Shown here one piece after another: positions 18,164-27,788 of a stretch of 64,000 nucleotides of DNA. The stretch lies in contig JACYLQ010000033.1 of NCBI GenBank assembly GCA_015272395.1, positions 248,001-312,000 on the forward strand, written 5' to 3'. The translations under genes and the position numbers were made by a program. Source of the DNA: Calothrix sp. C42_A2020_038. Lineage in GTDB: Bacteria > Cyanobacteriota > Cyanobacteriia > Cyanobacteriales > Nostocaceae. Numbering within the stretch: position 1 is the stretch's first letter; the number at the start of each line of letters is the position of its first letter. The notes under the pieces were generated by a model. That model saw nothing but the letters and a program-made list of their open reading frames with translations, was not told the DNA's origin and did not search any database.

Positions 18164-20146
18164 TTACAAGCTTTTAGCAGAAACATTTGTAGGTACATAG
18201 TTTAAGCCCTGTTTATTGGCACAAAATCCTACTTGGTTATATATTTGACCTGGTTGAAGAATTTTAGCCCATTCTGGAGGAGTAACTGTAAATTTGTTAC
18301 CCACAGCGATAAAGTTACTGTTCCAAGTTTGGGAAATTACTGCCTCACTGAGTTCAAACTCAAACTGCCAATCGTTAATGACAGTTGTTCCTACATTTTT
18401 TATTTGGAAATCAACGCAGAAACCTGTATCCCAATCTGATTTGACAACAAACTCAATCGCTAACTGTGATTGCCCTTGATCTGGAGTTGGAACAGGAGTT
18501 GGCTGTGCAGGAGCAGGATTTGTTGGTTGTTCAGGAGTTGGGTTTGGAGTTGGTGTAATACTACCTTGCTCAAGACTTGTGGCAACAACCTGAGTTGGTC
18601 TGTAATTTTCACCCAATTTATCAGCACAAAATCCCAGCTGCTCATATGATTGACCAGGTTGGATGACTTTTGCGAACTCTGAGGGTGTAACTATGTATCT
18701 GTTACCCGAAGCAACAAAATTACCATTCCAACTTTGAGTAATACGCGCGTCGTTTAATTCAAATGAAAGTTGCCAGTTGTTTGCACTAGCATTCCCTTGA
18801 TTTGTGACTCGAAAATACACGCAAAATCCTGTTTCCCAATCTGACTGAATAATTGCTTCAGCTACTAATTGAGCTTCCCCATTACCAGGGGTTGGAGTTG
18901 GGGTTGGAGTCGGGGTTGGAGTTGGGGTTGGGGTTGGAGTTGGGGTTGGAGTCGGGGTTGGAGTTGGGGTTGGAGTTGGGGTTGGAGTTGGGGTTGGAGT
19001 TGGGGTTGGGGTTGGAGTTGGAGTTGGAGTTGGGGTTGGAGTTGGGGTTGGAGTCGGGGTTGGAGTTGGGGTTGGAGCAACTACTCCATCAAGAAGAGTA
19101 CTCAACAACTGTTGTTTAGCTGCATCAACAGTTACCCAATCATCTAAAAGAATACCGCCAGTATCTCCACTATTTGGATTCCAACACCAGTAGGTAAAAT
19201 GAAGATTTTTTTGCTTGATGAACTCAACAAACGCGCGTTGCCAAACTCCTTCTTTAGAAATTGTGTCAACCTGGCGCCCACCAAATTCGCCAATCAAAAT
19301 TGGTGCAATACCTTCTTCTGCTATGTAATAAAAACCTAGTTGCCAGCGACGTTTAAGGTTTTGAGGGAAAGTTGGTTCACTAAACCAAGGTTGGTCAAAA
19401 ACTCCAGCACCATATTCGTGAGGAGAATAAACTAGCTTATTTGGAACATTCAAACGAACTGGGAAATTTTTGACACCCTCTAAATTTCCACCCCACCAGT
19501 GACTGGGAAGTTGTTGTCCTATAACAGGCCCAGATATACCCTCAACAACAATCAACCAATCGGGATTAACTGCTAAGATTGCATTTCCGCATCGTTCAGC
19601 AGCAAGGCGCCAATCCGTTGACAAATCTCCACTACCCCAAGTTGCACGTCCATGAGGTTCGTTTTTCAAATCTGCGGCAATGACATTAGCCTGATTTTTA
19701 TAACGATTGGCTAACATCTTCCAAGTATCTATCCAATCCTCTTCAGTAAATCCATCGCCATACCACAATTCTGGTATGTACGAGTTATTCAAGCGATGAT
19801 TATCCAACATAATCAGTAATCCTTGGCGCCCAGCTTCTTCGATAATTACATCCATTGCCTGCAATGGCGTTTTACCGTTCAACTCGCTGTTACGACCGTT
19901 CGTAAAATCTACTCCGCTAATACTAGTTCCACGTAACGCTTGTATTGAAAAGGGATAGCGGATAATGTTATACCCATAGCTCTTGATCTGGGCAAGCATG
20001 TCTTTATAGTCTCTTAACCATAACCCATGCGGAACCTGCAATTCTGTTTCCGCTCCAAACCAGTTGACTCCTCGTAACAATACTGGATTCCCATTTGCGT
20101 CAACTATCTGCGACCCTCTTGTAAACAGCGGAGTTTGGATTACCAT
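18164..20146 (-). CDS. GH5 family glycoside hydrolase with Thr-Pro linker and two CBM2-like modules
   Basis: Residues 1-355 are a family-5-type (beta/alpha)8 domain. It has an N-terminal [15 protein letters not shown], the acid/base glutamate E163 in DLKNEPHG and the nucleophile E287 in LIGEFGG. A linker of about 31 Thr-Pro pairs follows. Then come two about 100-residue modules ([15 protein letters not shown]...FCADK and [15 protein letters not shown]...FCANK), joined by a second Pro/Thr-rich linker. Paired cysteines and the W-x-x-GF-C-V pattern suggest family-2 cellulose-binding modules. It is probably an endoglucanase acting on cellulose or cell-wall glucan. No ordinary signal peptide is visible at the N-terminus ([19 protein letters not shown]), which is odd for such an enzyme. 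AGGGAGA precedes the ATG. Confidence 0.85.
   Translation of the reverse strand: MVIQTPLFTRGSQIVDANGNPVLLRGVNWFGAETELQVPHGLWLRDYKDMLAQIKSYGYNIIRYPFSIQALRGTSISGVDFTNGRNSELNGKTPLQAMDVIIEEAGRQGLLIMLDNHRLNNSYIPELWYGDGFTEEDWIDTWKMLANRYKNQANVIAADLKNEPHGRATWGSGDLSTDWRLAAERCGNAILAVNPDWLIVVEGISGPVIGQQLPSHWWGGNLEGVKNFPVRLNVPNKLVYSPHEYGAGVFDQPWFSEPTFPQNLKRRWQLGFYYIAEEGIAPILIGEFGGRQVDTISKEGVWQRAFVEFIKQKNLHFTYWCWNPNSGDTGGILLDDWVTVDAAKQQLLSTLLDGVVAPTPTPTPTPTPTPTPTPTPTPTPTPTPTPTPTPTPTPTPTPTPTPTPTPTPTPTPTPTPTPTPGNGEAQLVAEAIIQSDWETGFCVYFRVTNQGNASANNWQLSFELNDARITQSWNGNFVASGNRYIVTPSEFAKVIQPGQSYEQLGFCADKLGENYRPTQVVATSLEQGSITPTPNPTPEQPTNPAPAQPTPVPTPDQGQSQLAIEFVVKSDWDTGFCVDFQIKNVGTTVINDWQFEFELSEAVISQTWNSNFIAVGNKFTVTPPEWAKILQPGQIYNQVGFCANKQGLNYVPTNVSAKSL
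18886..19080 (-). repeat. Hexanucleotide minisatellite encoding (Thr-Pro)n
   Basis: About 31 tandem units of a 6-base repeat, read on the plus strand as GGGGTT, GGAGTT or GGGGTC-type variants, with no interruption. On the minus strand it encodes a pure Thr-Pro linker. The near-identity of units makes it prone to slippage, so copy number probably varies between strains and may be mis-assembled. Confidence 0.95.
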
Positions 20147-20605
20147 TCAGATTTTCTCCCTTGCAGTGTTAGATGTCACCACGTAGCTACATCTAAATTT
20201 AAACACTCCTTCACAGTATCTTCACGTAGAATAATTTATTTATTACTTTAGACATAAGTGTATTTACTGTAACAATTGACAAATGTTACTAATTTTGTAT
20301 AGTCTTGACAGGAAATATATTTTACTTTTTTTCTAAACTAATTTTGGAGTGTTGGCGGAGCGACGAATGTAGCGGATGTAACGGATAAGTAGTTTTAAGT
20401 AGCTAGACCTTGTTTGTAACAAATAACAAGCACCGTTGCTAATCTTTGCACCACCCAAAACTTTTGACACAAACCACTACTAGTCTGTGTTATTAATTTT
20501 GTGGTGTAGGGACGTTACATGTAACGTCCCTAGATGTATCGCATCAACATGCAATTAGCTGTAAATTATGCCCTGTTATCGTCTCAAAATCTTTTCTTGA
20601 GATGC
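20147..20605. other. Gap with several dispersed repeats
   Basis: No gene is visible. It contains ATGTAGCGGATGTAACGGAT near 20367, which recurs inverted at about 57775-57800. The stretch TGCACCACCCAAAACTTTTG (20447) recurs inverted at 42011-42045. A 26-base palindrome lies at 20507-20532, followed by ATGTATCGCATCAACATGCA. It also holds the promoter of the glycanase gene. Confidence 0.6.
20507..20532. repeat. 26-base perfect palindrome of the GACGTTACATGTAACGTC family
   Basis: Symmetric around ACATGT with outer arms TAGGGACGTTA/TAACGTCCCTA. Related palindromes lie at 45130-45159 and 63218-63243. The flanking ATGTATCGCATSAACAKGCA tail recurs at 29030 and (inverted) near 63195. Confidence 0.8.
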
Positions 20606-20914
20606 CTAATGTAAAACAGGTGTTTCTGCTATTGAAATAACTTGAGATACTTGGTTGACTTGAGTATCAGGAAACCGCCTTGGTCTTCCAGGTTTGCGCT
20701 TATGTCTTTGATTAATTGATTTTTCGCTGGCTGTTGCTAGTTCTTCAGGAGTACATTTAAATAGTCGTAATGCATCCAAGTATTTTTTTGGTGTCATTGT
20801 TGGTTCAGTACGTCCTGCTTCCCAATTACGAACACTGGTTTCGCTGATTGCAAGTCTGAAGGCTACTTCAGCACGGCTTAATCCTGCCCGTTCTCTCAGG
20901 ACTTGCATATCCAT
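20606..20914 (-). CDS. XRE family helix-turn-helix protein with an AT-hook-like tail
   Basis: A 102-residue putative DNA-binding protein. Residues about 1-60 form a Cro/CI-type HTH (LRERAGLSRAEVAFRLAISE followed by TSVRNWEAGRTEP). A basic stretch follows, QRHKRKPGRPRRFPD, whose PGRPRR core resembles the minor-groove-binding AT-hook. The combination of an HTH and an AT-hook in one short protein suggests a transcription factor that recognises AT-rich operators. Its targets are unknown. It stands alone between two long intergenic regions. Confidence 0.8.
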   Translation of the reverse strand: MDMQVLRERAGLSRAEVAFRLAISETSVRNWEAGRTEPTMTPKKYLDALRLFKCTPEELATASEKSINQRHKRKPGRPRRFPDTQVNQVSQVISIAETPVLH

Positions 20915-21292
20915 ATCTCAATGCTCCCTTTTTAAACTATAGATTTACCTAATTTCACTTTAAATTGTGGCTACTTGCCCTAGCCATGCTTAGTAGCTAC
21001 CTAAGAAAGGCAGTATAATTCATGTATTTTAAGGACTAGGATATTACCTAACCTAAATTTGAATACTAGAATTCAGCGAACATCAACAGCATAATGCAGA
21101 CAAATGTTCTATAAAAAAATATCAATTGACGAGTATTGCCAACTGAAATATTGTATTTAACTATATTATTTCATATACTATTGCGCTGTCATCTGTTAAT
21201 TGGGTAAGTAATCTCTTACTCTTGGAATATATATATATAGGTAAAAATATTGGTAGAAAGTTTACTCTTGCTGAGTGACAGAAAATTATCAT
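20915..21292. other. Gap between the XRE gene and hemB terminator
   Basis: AT-rich DNA without a recognisable gene or repeat; it should contain the promoter of the XRE gene. TATATATATATA near 21228 is the only notable low-complexity stretch. Confidence 0.4.
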
Positions 21293-21322
21293 CAAAAAAC
21301 CTGGCTTGTTTAAAAACCAGGT
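21293..21322 (-). terminator. Intrinsic terminator of hemB
   Basis: ACCTGG (21299-21304) and CCAGGT (21317-21322) form the stem, and on the minus strand it is followed by TTTTTTG. It lies about 22 bases after the hemB stop. Confidence 0.75.
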
Positions 21323-21344
21323 CTTTGTGTGTATTAGTACTATT

Positions 21345-22331
21345 TTACTTAGTACTCAACCATCGTGCTGCATCTTTGGCATGATAGGTCAATATTAAGT
21401 CTGCACCCGCGCGCTTGAAACTGGTCAAAGTTTCCATAACTACTCGCTGTTCATCAATCCAACCATTTAATGCAGCGGCCTTAATCATTGAGTACTCGCC
21501 GGAGACGTTGTAAGCTGCTACAGGTAAGTTGCAGGCTTCCTTAACACGCCAGATAATGTCCATATAAGCTAAAGCTGGTTTGACCATTAGCATATCGGCG
21601 CCTTCAGCAATATCTAACTCTATTTCTTTTATTGCTTCGCGTGCGTTACCTGGATCCATTTGGTATGTTCTGCGGTCGCCAAATTGTGGTGCTGACTCAG
21701 CAGCATCACGAAATGGACCATAGTAGGCTGATGCGTATTTTGCGGCGTAGGATAAAATTGGCGTGTCTTGGAAACCAGCTTCATCCAAACCACAACGAAT
21801 TGCTTGCACAAATCCATCCATCATTCCCGAAGGTGCAATAATGTCCGCACCTGCCTTTGCTTGAGAAACTGCTGTTTTCTTAAGCAACTCTAACGTTGGG
21901 TCATTAAGTACTCTTCCGGTTAAGTCGCCAACTTCCAAGTAACCACAGTGTCCATGACTGGTATATTCACATAAACATGTATCAGCAATTACAATCAAGT
22001 CTGGTACTGCTGATTTTACTGCTGTTGCAGCTTTTTGGACGATTCCACAATCGTGCCATGCACCTGTAGCATCGACATCTTTATCTGCGGGTATACCAAA
22101 CAATATAATTGCTGGTATACCTAAATCATAAACTTCTTTGCTTTCTTCAACGATTTTATCAATCGAAAGTTGGAACACTCCCGGCATTGATTTAACTTCT
22201 TTTGCAATTCCTTCGCCTGGTACTGCAAATAATGGGTAAATTAAATCATTTGTTGTTAAAACTGTTTCGCGTACCATTCGGCGTAATTGAGAATGGGTAC
22301 GTAAGCGACGAGGGCGATGGGTAGGAAACAT
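21345..22331 (-). CDS. hemB: Delta-aminolevulinic acid dehydratase (porphobilinogen synthase)
   Basis: Condenses two 5-aminolevulinate molecules to porphobilinogen, the first common pyrrole of heme, chlorophyll and bilins. The start [20 protein letters not shown] (ATG 22331) is that of cyanobacterial HemB; the frame stays open to 22367. The metal/substrate region [20 protein letters not shown] retains a zinc-type cysteine set. The Schiff-base lysines lie in [17 protein letters not shown] and [15 protein letters not shown]. 328 residues, full length, followed by a terminator. Confidence 0.96.
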   Translation of the reverse strand: MFPTHRPRRLRTHSQLRRMVRETVLTTNDLIYPLFAVPGEGIAKEVKSMPGVFQLSIDKIVEESKEVYDLGIPAIILFGIPADKDVDATGAWHDCGIVQKAATAVKSAVPDLIVIADTCLCEYTSHGHCGYLEVGDLTGRVLNDPTLELLKKTAVSQAKAGADIIAPSGMMDGFVQAIRCGLDEAGFQDTPILSYAAKYASAYYGPFRDAAESAPQFGDRRTYQMDPGNAREAIKEIELDIAEGADMLMVKPALAYMDIIWRVKEACNLPVAAYNVSGEYSMIKAAALNGWIDEQRVVMETLTSFKRAGADLILTYHAKDAARWLSTK

Positions 22332-22727
22332 AAAATTTTGTAAACTAAAAACAGCGATTGTGGACAATTAACAAAGCGTCACAAACTTAGGTCAGAAGCA
22401 TACATCAGTCAGCCAGACTAACAAGTAGCGCTTAACTGTCCTCTGCCCTACTGCTGCGAAAGTGGTGTGGGGCAATTTTGTATTTTACAGTGCTTGCAAG
22501 GTCGATCTACTTTAATGTTAAAGAAAAAATTGTTAAAAATTCTCACATCATCTTGCACTTGAGTCGAGTTGTGAATGAAGTGTGTGGTAAGGAGCGTTGA
22601 AGATAAACATGAGTAATATCTTATCGACACTAGTAACTAAGCTTTCGGTTGCGCAAAAAGAATTCTTCGATAAGTATTAGCTGGCGATATACAAATGTTA
22701 CAATCGGAACATATAAACAATTAGCCA
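22332..22727. other. Gap upstream of hemB
   Basis: No gene is supported. A 90-codon minus-strand frame at 22630-22902 overlaps the DUF4870 gene in another frame and looks like a shadow. The hemB promoter should lie near 22340-22450. Confidence 0.4.
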
Positions 22728-23069
22728 CTATACCAAACGGAAGATAAAAGGGTAGCGGAAGGGTTTTGTGGTGTCGCTTAAAACATAAAACAATGCCACA
22801 ATTGTGAGACCCCAATGCAGTATAAAACCGATACCCGCGAGCGGAACAAGTACACCCCAAGTCATGGATACCAATATGCCAAGAATAAATCCATAGACCC
22901 AAACGTTGATGTGAAAGTTGATAGATTCTTTTGCATTTTCCCTGACAACGGGGTCATCGGTTACAAAACTGATAAAAATAGGTATGCCGACAGAAACGAA
23001 CGTTGTGCTTAAAAAAATGGCGCCGTGACACAGTGCTGATAGCAGTTTTCGTTTATCCGTGTCGTACAT
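22728..23069 (-). CDS. DUF4870 family membrane protein
   Basis: A 113-residue protein. MYDTDKRKLLSALCHGAIFL is followed by a soluble turn (VTDDPVVRENAKESINFHIN) and further hydrophobic segments ending in a Lys/Arg-rich tail. The HGAIF start and the NAKESINFHIN segment are typical of DUF4870 (TM2-like) proteins. The family has no established function. ATG 23069 is supported by GGGAGAAAG 3 bases upstream; the frame itself runs on to 23132. Confidence 0.82.
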   Translation of the reverse strand: MYDTDKRKLLSALCHGAIFLSTTFVSVGIPIFISFVTDDPVVRENAKESINFHINVWVYGFILGILVSMTWGVLVPLAGIGFILHWGLTIVALFYVLSDTTKPFRYPFIFRLV

Positions 23070-23256
23070 TACTTTCTCCCTATTAAACTGGTTTTTGGTC
23101 TGAACGCAACAAATTTGATTTGCCATCAACAATGATTAAATCAAATAAGGATTGCTATATAAAGACCCTATCATGACCTTTGTTGTCTTAAGATTAAAAG
23201 TCCAATCTGAATCAAAAAAGTTAAATTAAGTTAGGTAAAATCAAGCAATTACATTT

Positions 23257-24882
23257 ATGTCAACTGAACTACAGACAGAAATCAGCCAAGCAGTTGAACG
23301 GCGCCGAAACTTTGCGATTATTTCTCACCCTGACGCGGGTAAAACAACGCTGACCGAAAAGCTTTTGCTGTACGGAGGTGCCATTCATGAAGCAGGTGCA
23401 GTCAAAGCTCGACGCGCGCAGCGTAAGGCAACATCCGACTGGATGGCAATGGAACAACAACGGGGTATTTCAATAACTTCAACAGTATTGCAGTTTGAGT
23501 ACCGCAAGTGTCAAATAAATCTACTAGATACGCCAGGACACCAAGATTTCAGTGAAGATACATATCGCACATTAGCGGCAGCAGATAATGCGGTGATGTT
23601 AATTGACGTTGCAAAAGGCTTAGAACCGCAAACGCGAAAGCTATTTGAGGTATGTAAACTACGGGGAATACCAATTTTTACATTTGTTAATAAACTTGAC
23701 CGTCCAGGACGCGAACCTTTAGAGTTATTAGACGAAATTGAACAAGAGTTAGGACTACTAACTTATGCTGTCAACTGGCCCATTGGTATGGGAGACAGGT
23801 TTAAAGGAGTATATGATCGCCAGGAACAACAAATTCATTTGTTTGAACGTGCCGCTCATGGTAGTCGCGCTTCTGTTGATACAGTTATTAACCTTGGTGA
23901 TAGTCAAATTGAGAATTTACTCGAACAAGATTTATACTACCAATTGAAAAACGACCTGGAATTACTAGAAGGAGTAGGGCCTGAGCTTGATTTAGAACTA
24001 GTACATGCAGGACAAATGACACCTGTATTTTTTGGTAGCGCAATGACCAACTTTGGTGTTGAGTTATTCCTAAAATATTTTTTGGACTATGCTCTCAAAC
24101 CAGGTTCGCATTCGAGTAACGTTGGGGAAATTGAGCCGACTTACCCAGAATTTTCAGGGTTTGTATTTAAACTACAGGCAAACATGGATCCAAAACACCG
24201 TGACCGTATTGCGTTTGTCCGAGTTTGTACAGGTCGATTTGAAAAAGATATGACAGTGAATCATGCTCGTACTGGTAAAGTAGTACGACTATCACGCCCA
24301 CAAAAGCTTTTTGCTCAAGAACGCGAGTCAATAGAAGAAGCATATGCGGGTGATGTGATTGGTTTAAATAACCCTGGTGTTTTTGCAATTGGCGATACAA
24401 TCTACACTGGTCAAAAAATTGAATATGAAGGCATACCTTATTTTTCGCCAGAGTTGTTCGCTGTTCTGAGAAATCCTAATCCTTCTAAATTTAAACAATT
24501 CCAAAAAGGTGTGTCTGAGTTGCGCGAAGAAGGGGCAGTTCAAATTATGTATTCTACTGACGAAGCCAAGCGCGACCCTATTTTGGCTGCTGTTGGTCAG
24601 TTACAGTTTGAAGTAGTACAGTTTCGTTTGCAGAATGAATATGGAGTTGAGAGTATTCTTGACCCGTTGCCATACAGTGTAGCTCGTTGGGTAAATGGCG
24701 GTTGGGAAGCACTCGAAAAAATCGGACGCATTTTTAATACAACTACCGTCAAGGATAGTATGGGGCGCCCAGTTCTATTGTTCCGTAACGAATGGAACTG
24801 TCAGCAACTACTACAGGATCATCCAGATTTAGTCTTAAGTGCAATTGCACCAGTATCCTCGGCACAATCAGTCAATGGTTAA
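23257..24882 (+). CDS. prfC: Peptide chain release factor 3
   Basis: A translational GTPase that recycles RF1/RF2 from the ribosome. The G-domain motifs are [19 protein letters not shown] (P-loop), the switch region [32 protein letters not shown] (G3) and [12 protein letters not shown] (G4). The RF3-type C-terminal domains include [19 protein letters not shown] and [19 protein letters not shown]. 541 residues is full length. It is transcribed away from the DUF4870 gene and followed by a hairpin. Confidence 0.96.
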   Translation: MSTELQTEISQAVERRRNFAIISHPDAGKTTLTEKLLLYGGAIHEAGAVKARRAQRKATSDWMAMEQQRGISITSTVLQFEYRKCQINLLDTPGHQDFSEDTYRTLAAADNAVMLIDVAKGLEPQTRKLFEVCKLRGIPIFTFVNKLDRPGREPLELLDEIEQELGLLTYAVNWPIGMGDRFKGVYDRQEQQIHLFERAAHGSRASVDTVINLGDSQIENLLEQDLYYQLKNDLELLEGVGPELDLELVHAGQMTPVFFGSAMTNFGVELFLKYFLDYALKPGSHSSNVGEIEPTYPEFSGFVFKLQANMDPKHRDRIAFVRVCTGRFEKDMTVNHARTGKVVRLSRPQKLFAQERESIEEAYAGDVIGLNNPGVFAIGDTIYTGQKIEYEGIPYFSPELFAVLRNPNPSKFKQFQKGVSELREEGAVQIMYSTDEAKRDPILAAVGQLQFEVVQFRLQNEYGVESILDPLPYSVARWVNGGWEALEKIGRIFNTTTVKDSMGRPVLLFRNEWNCQQLLQDHPDLVLSAIAPVSSAQSVNG

Positions 24883-24889
24883 GGAACCC

Positions 24890-24928
24890 CTCTCCTACCC
24901 TTAAGCGCTGTAACTGAGAGTAGGAGAG
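24890..24928 (+). terminator. Hairpin downstream of prfC
   Basis: CTCTCCTAC (24890-24898) pairs with GTAGGAGAG (24920-24928), and a GGTTTTCC stretch follows. It lies 8 bases after the prfC stop. Confidence 0.5.
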
Positions 24929-24970
24929 CGGTAGGTTTTCCTATGAACAATTCCGCATTCCCAAATTGTT

Positions 24971-27184
24971 ATGTCTTCAGATTCAAAACCCTCTTTAGAA
25001 GCTGGGTTAGCTGCCCTCAAAAGTGGTGAATTTCAAACAGCTAAAAGCATTTTAGAAACTGTTGCAACGATGGAAGATATTTCCTGGCGAGCAATGCAAG
25101 CCCAAATTGGTTTGGTTGTGGCATATGCTAAAACTGGCGATATCGCAGGTGCAATGACTCTTTCGGAGATTCTTGCCCAAAGTAATAATCCACAAGTTCA
25201 ACAATGGGCAAATCGTTCACTAGAAGAGTTACTCAAACGCAATCGTAACGACATAGCTCAACGGCAGAGCCAAGTTGATGAACAAAATCTTGCAGGTTTC
25301 GTCTTACTTGAAGAACTCAATCAGGTTGCACCAGAAAAATCTGCTAGCGATAATGATAACAAATTAATAACATACGCAAATAGCGTTACACCAGAATCTA
25401 ATGTAATAGAAACAACTAGTAATAAAAAAGTATTAGTAACACAGAATAAAATTCCAACAATTCATTGGCGTTCCTGCGGACGCGCTAAAACGTGGCGAGA
25501 GCAAAAACCAAATTTATTACCATTACGATTGTTGACAATCGGTAGCTTCGTTGCCTTATTTTTGGTACTGCGCGTATTATTCGTTTTGATGATCTCAAGT
25601 ATAAATAATACATTGGTCTGGTTGCCATTTCTTGAACCAATACAAATTTTATATCAATATCAAGACCCGAAGATTTTGTTATTAGTGTTACTTTTGTTAC
25701 TTGCTGCACTATCGCCGTGGTTGCTCGATCATTTACTTACTGGCTTTTATGGCATGGTGCATCTTGAAAAAGAAGCACTTGATTTGCATAGTACCGAAGC
25801 CCTTCGAGTTATACAAAGATTTGATAAACATTATCAAGGCAAAACTCAAACTAAAATACTGCCAATCGCGGCGCCTGTCGCATTTACATATGGGCATATT
25901 CCGCGAACGACTCGTATTGTGGTTAGCCAAGGACTATTGCAGCAGTTAACAGATGATGAAATCGCAGCAATTTATGCTCTGGAATTAGCACATGTTGCTG
26001 ATTGGGATACAAGTGTGATGTCATTAGTGTTATTAATTACAATCCCAATTTATAAGTTATATCAGCAGGTTTCCATCTGGGGGGACAGAACTTCCGCACG
26101 CTTCGTTCAACTTATATACATTGGATTATCGAGTTTAATTTACGGAATCTGGTGTTTATGTACCGGGACAGCAATTATGCTATCCAAAATCAGACTCTAT
26201 TATGCAGACCGTTTTGCTACCAACTTTACAGGGAACCCCAATGGTATTACTCGTGCTTTACTAAAAATGACTATAGGTATTGCAAATGATATTCATAAAC
26301 AAGAACAAACAAGTTGGCTGTTAGAAAGTCTGAACATAACTTTACCAGTGGGTTTTCAGCAAAGTATCACTTTGGGCAGTCTTGCACCTCATGTAACTTT
26401 TGAGTCTTTACTCATGTGGGATTATCTTAATTCCTACCGCCACTGGTTTACTGTTAACAATACACATCCTTTGATTGGAGACCGCATCCAGCGTTTATTG
26501 AACATAGCAAGTCATTGGCGCCTAGATTCTGAACTCGACATCGAGGAAACAAGTCCCATTAAAGTCAAAAAGCAGCTTTTTTACCAGCAAATCGCTCCAT
26601 TCTTAGGAATTCCGTTTGGTTTAGCGTTTGCATTTTTAATCAGTATTGTTTGGCAAATGCTCTACGCTCTCAAAATTCTTAACTTAAAATGGATATACGA
26701 CGATTGGCGCTTTGTAATGGGCTGCATTGCGATTGGCTTTAGTATCGGCACTTTAGTTCGACTTAACGCTTTCTTTCCCGAACTAAAAGCAACTTCCAAG
26801 CTCCAAACAGTAGAGCATTTACCTACTTTACTTGATAACCCTGTCTCAATCGGCATACCCAGCATTGGTGTACGTCTGTGTGGAAAAATTCTTGGTCGTC
26901 GAGGTATTGCTAATTGCTTGGGACAAGACTTAATTCTCCAAACCAATACAGCATCTATCAAAATGCATCATATTTCGTTTGGACAATCAGCTAATCCCCA
27001 AGATTTTATCGGTAGACAGGTAACAGTTACAGGTTGGTTGCGACGAGGTGCTACCCCTTGGCTTGACATTCAATCGCTTCAAACACAAACTGGTAAAACA
27101 ATCAATAGTAACCACCCTGTTTGGTCTACTATTGTTGCCGTTGCGGTCGAAGCCTGGGGCGCCTACATTCTGCTCCGAGGCTAG
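24971..27184 (+). CDS. M48-like membrane protein with degenerate zinc motif
   Basis: A 737-residue multi-domain membrane protein. Residues 1-100 look like a TPR-type helical repeat (AGLAALKSGEFQTAKSILET). Hydrophobic spans lie at about 185-255. A peptidase M48-type core spans about 265-430, more membrane spans near 550-620, and a C-terminal OB-like domain (IGRQVTVTGWLRRGATPWLD) ends the protein. The HExxH site expected in M48 reads ALELAHVADWD (H at 341 kept, first His replaced by Leu). The later REYxAD Glu position reads RLYYAD. The zinc site therefore looks lost, and a non-catalytic role is likely. It follows prfC on the same strand. Confidence 0.7.
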   Translation: MSSDSKPSLEAGLAALKSGEFQTAKSILETVATMEDISWRAMQAQIGLVVAYAKTGDIAGAMTLSEILAQSNNPQVQQWANRSLEELLKRNRNDIAQRQSQVDEQNLAGFVLLEELNQVAPEKSASDNDNKLITYANSVTPESNVIETTSNKKVLVTQNKIPTIHWRSCGRAKTWREQKPNLLPLRLLTIGSFVALFLVLRVLFVLMISSINNTLVWLPFLEPIQILYQYQDPKILLLVLLLLLAALSPWLLDHLLTGFYGMVHLEKEALDLHSTEALRVIQRFDKHYQGKTQTKILPIAAPVAFTYGHIPRTTRIVVSQGLLQQLTDDEIAAIYALELAHVADWDTSVMSLVLLITIPIYKLYQQVSIWGDRTSARFVQLIYIGLSSLIYGIWCLCTGTAIMLSKIRLYYADRFATNFTGNPNGITRALLKMTIGIANDIHKQEQTSWLLESLNITLPVGFQQSITLGSLAPHVTFESLLMWDYLNSYRHWFTVNNTHPLIGDRIQRLLNIASHWRLDSELDIEETSPIKVKKQLFYQQIAPFLGIPFGLAFAFLISIVWQMLYALKILNLKWIYDDWRFVMGCIAIGFSIGTLVRLNAFFPELKATSKLQTVEHLPTLLDNPVSIGIPSIGVRLCGKILGRRGIANCLGQDLILQTNTASIKMHHISFGQSANPQDFIGRQVTVTGWLRRGATPWLDIQSLQTQTGKTINSNHPVWSTIVAVAVEAWGAYILLRG

Positions 27185-27788
27185 AACTCAAAACTTGTAG
27201 ATTTGTATCTCGTAAACTTTTATTGCAGTTTTTCTAGGAAAATGTTAAGTTTCTTAACAATGGCAGATACAATAGGCATGACTTGGCAGTCAAGCTTAGT
27301 CACTTATTTGTCAAAGGAGTGCCGATTTGTATACACCCCCTTTTTTATCCCCCCAACACAGCATGAAACTGACCAGCCAAGGGCTGGTTTTTGTTTCATT
27401 TGAGCGTGATGGTAGGAAAAATGTGATTTATGTTACGATATTTATATCTAGCAATTAAAATGTAAGCTTTGAGCTAGCTAGGTAAAAAATGGCGTGATAA
27501 TCTAAAAAATGGTGTTTGATTTTGAGTGCAAAAGTATTAAATGGGTTTATAGTGACAGGAATAAAGTTGTAAAATAAAAAGTTCTTACAATTAAGAAGTT
27601 TTTGGCGCTTTGTACGCTCTTGTATTATATAAGCTTCACTCTGCGGAAAGATTGTATTGTATAGGATGACAGTTTTGAGTACAAAAATTGGTCACAGGAT
27701 GGTGTTAATTAATGGCATCTATCAATAACCCAAGCCAAATAAATGGTTTCTACTAGTTTTATTAATTCTCTGATTGGAGGTATTGTTC
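27185..27788. other. Gap upstream of the RRM gene
   Basis: About 600 bases without a clear gene. A strong terminator lies at 27372-27393. The remainder is AT-rich and presumably holds a long leader of the RNA-binding protein gene, since cyanobacterial rbp genes often have regulated 5' leaders (family knowledge; not shown here). Confidence 0.45.
27372..27393 (+). terminator. Strong intrinsic terminator
   Basis: ACCAGCC and GGCTGGT form a perfect 7-bp stem with a 3-base loop followed by TTTTTG. The outer words ATGAAAC/GTTTCAT extend the pairing. It lies 190 bases past the M48-like gene, so it may end that transcript or a short RNA starting in between. Confidence 0.75.

Noticed and set aside
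18853-19147. Open frames over the Thr-Pro minisatellite on both strands
   Set aside because: They are low-complexity shadows (Leu-Glu-Leu-Gly or Trp-Gly repeats) of the hexamer tract in other frames.
22630-22902. 90-codon frame overlapping the DUF4870 gene
   Set aside because: It runs on the same strand in another frame; the DUF4870 frame has the ribosome site and the family motifs.
27203-27403. 66-codon plus frame ending in the 27372 terminator
   Set aside because: The terminator hairpin lies within it, so it is unlikely to be translated as a gene.
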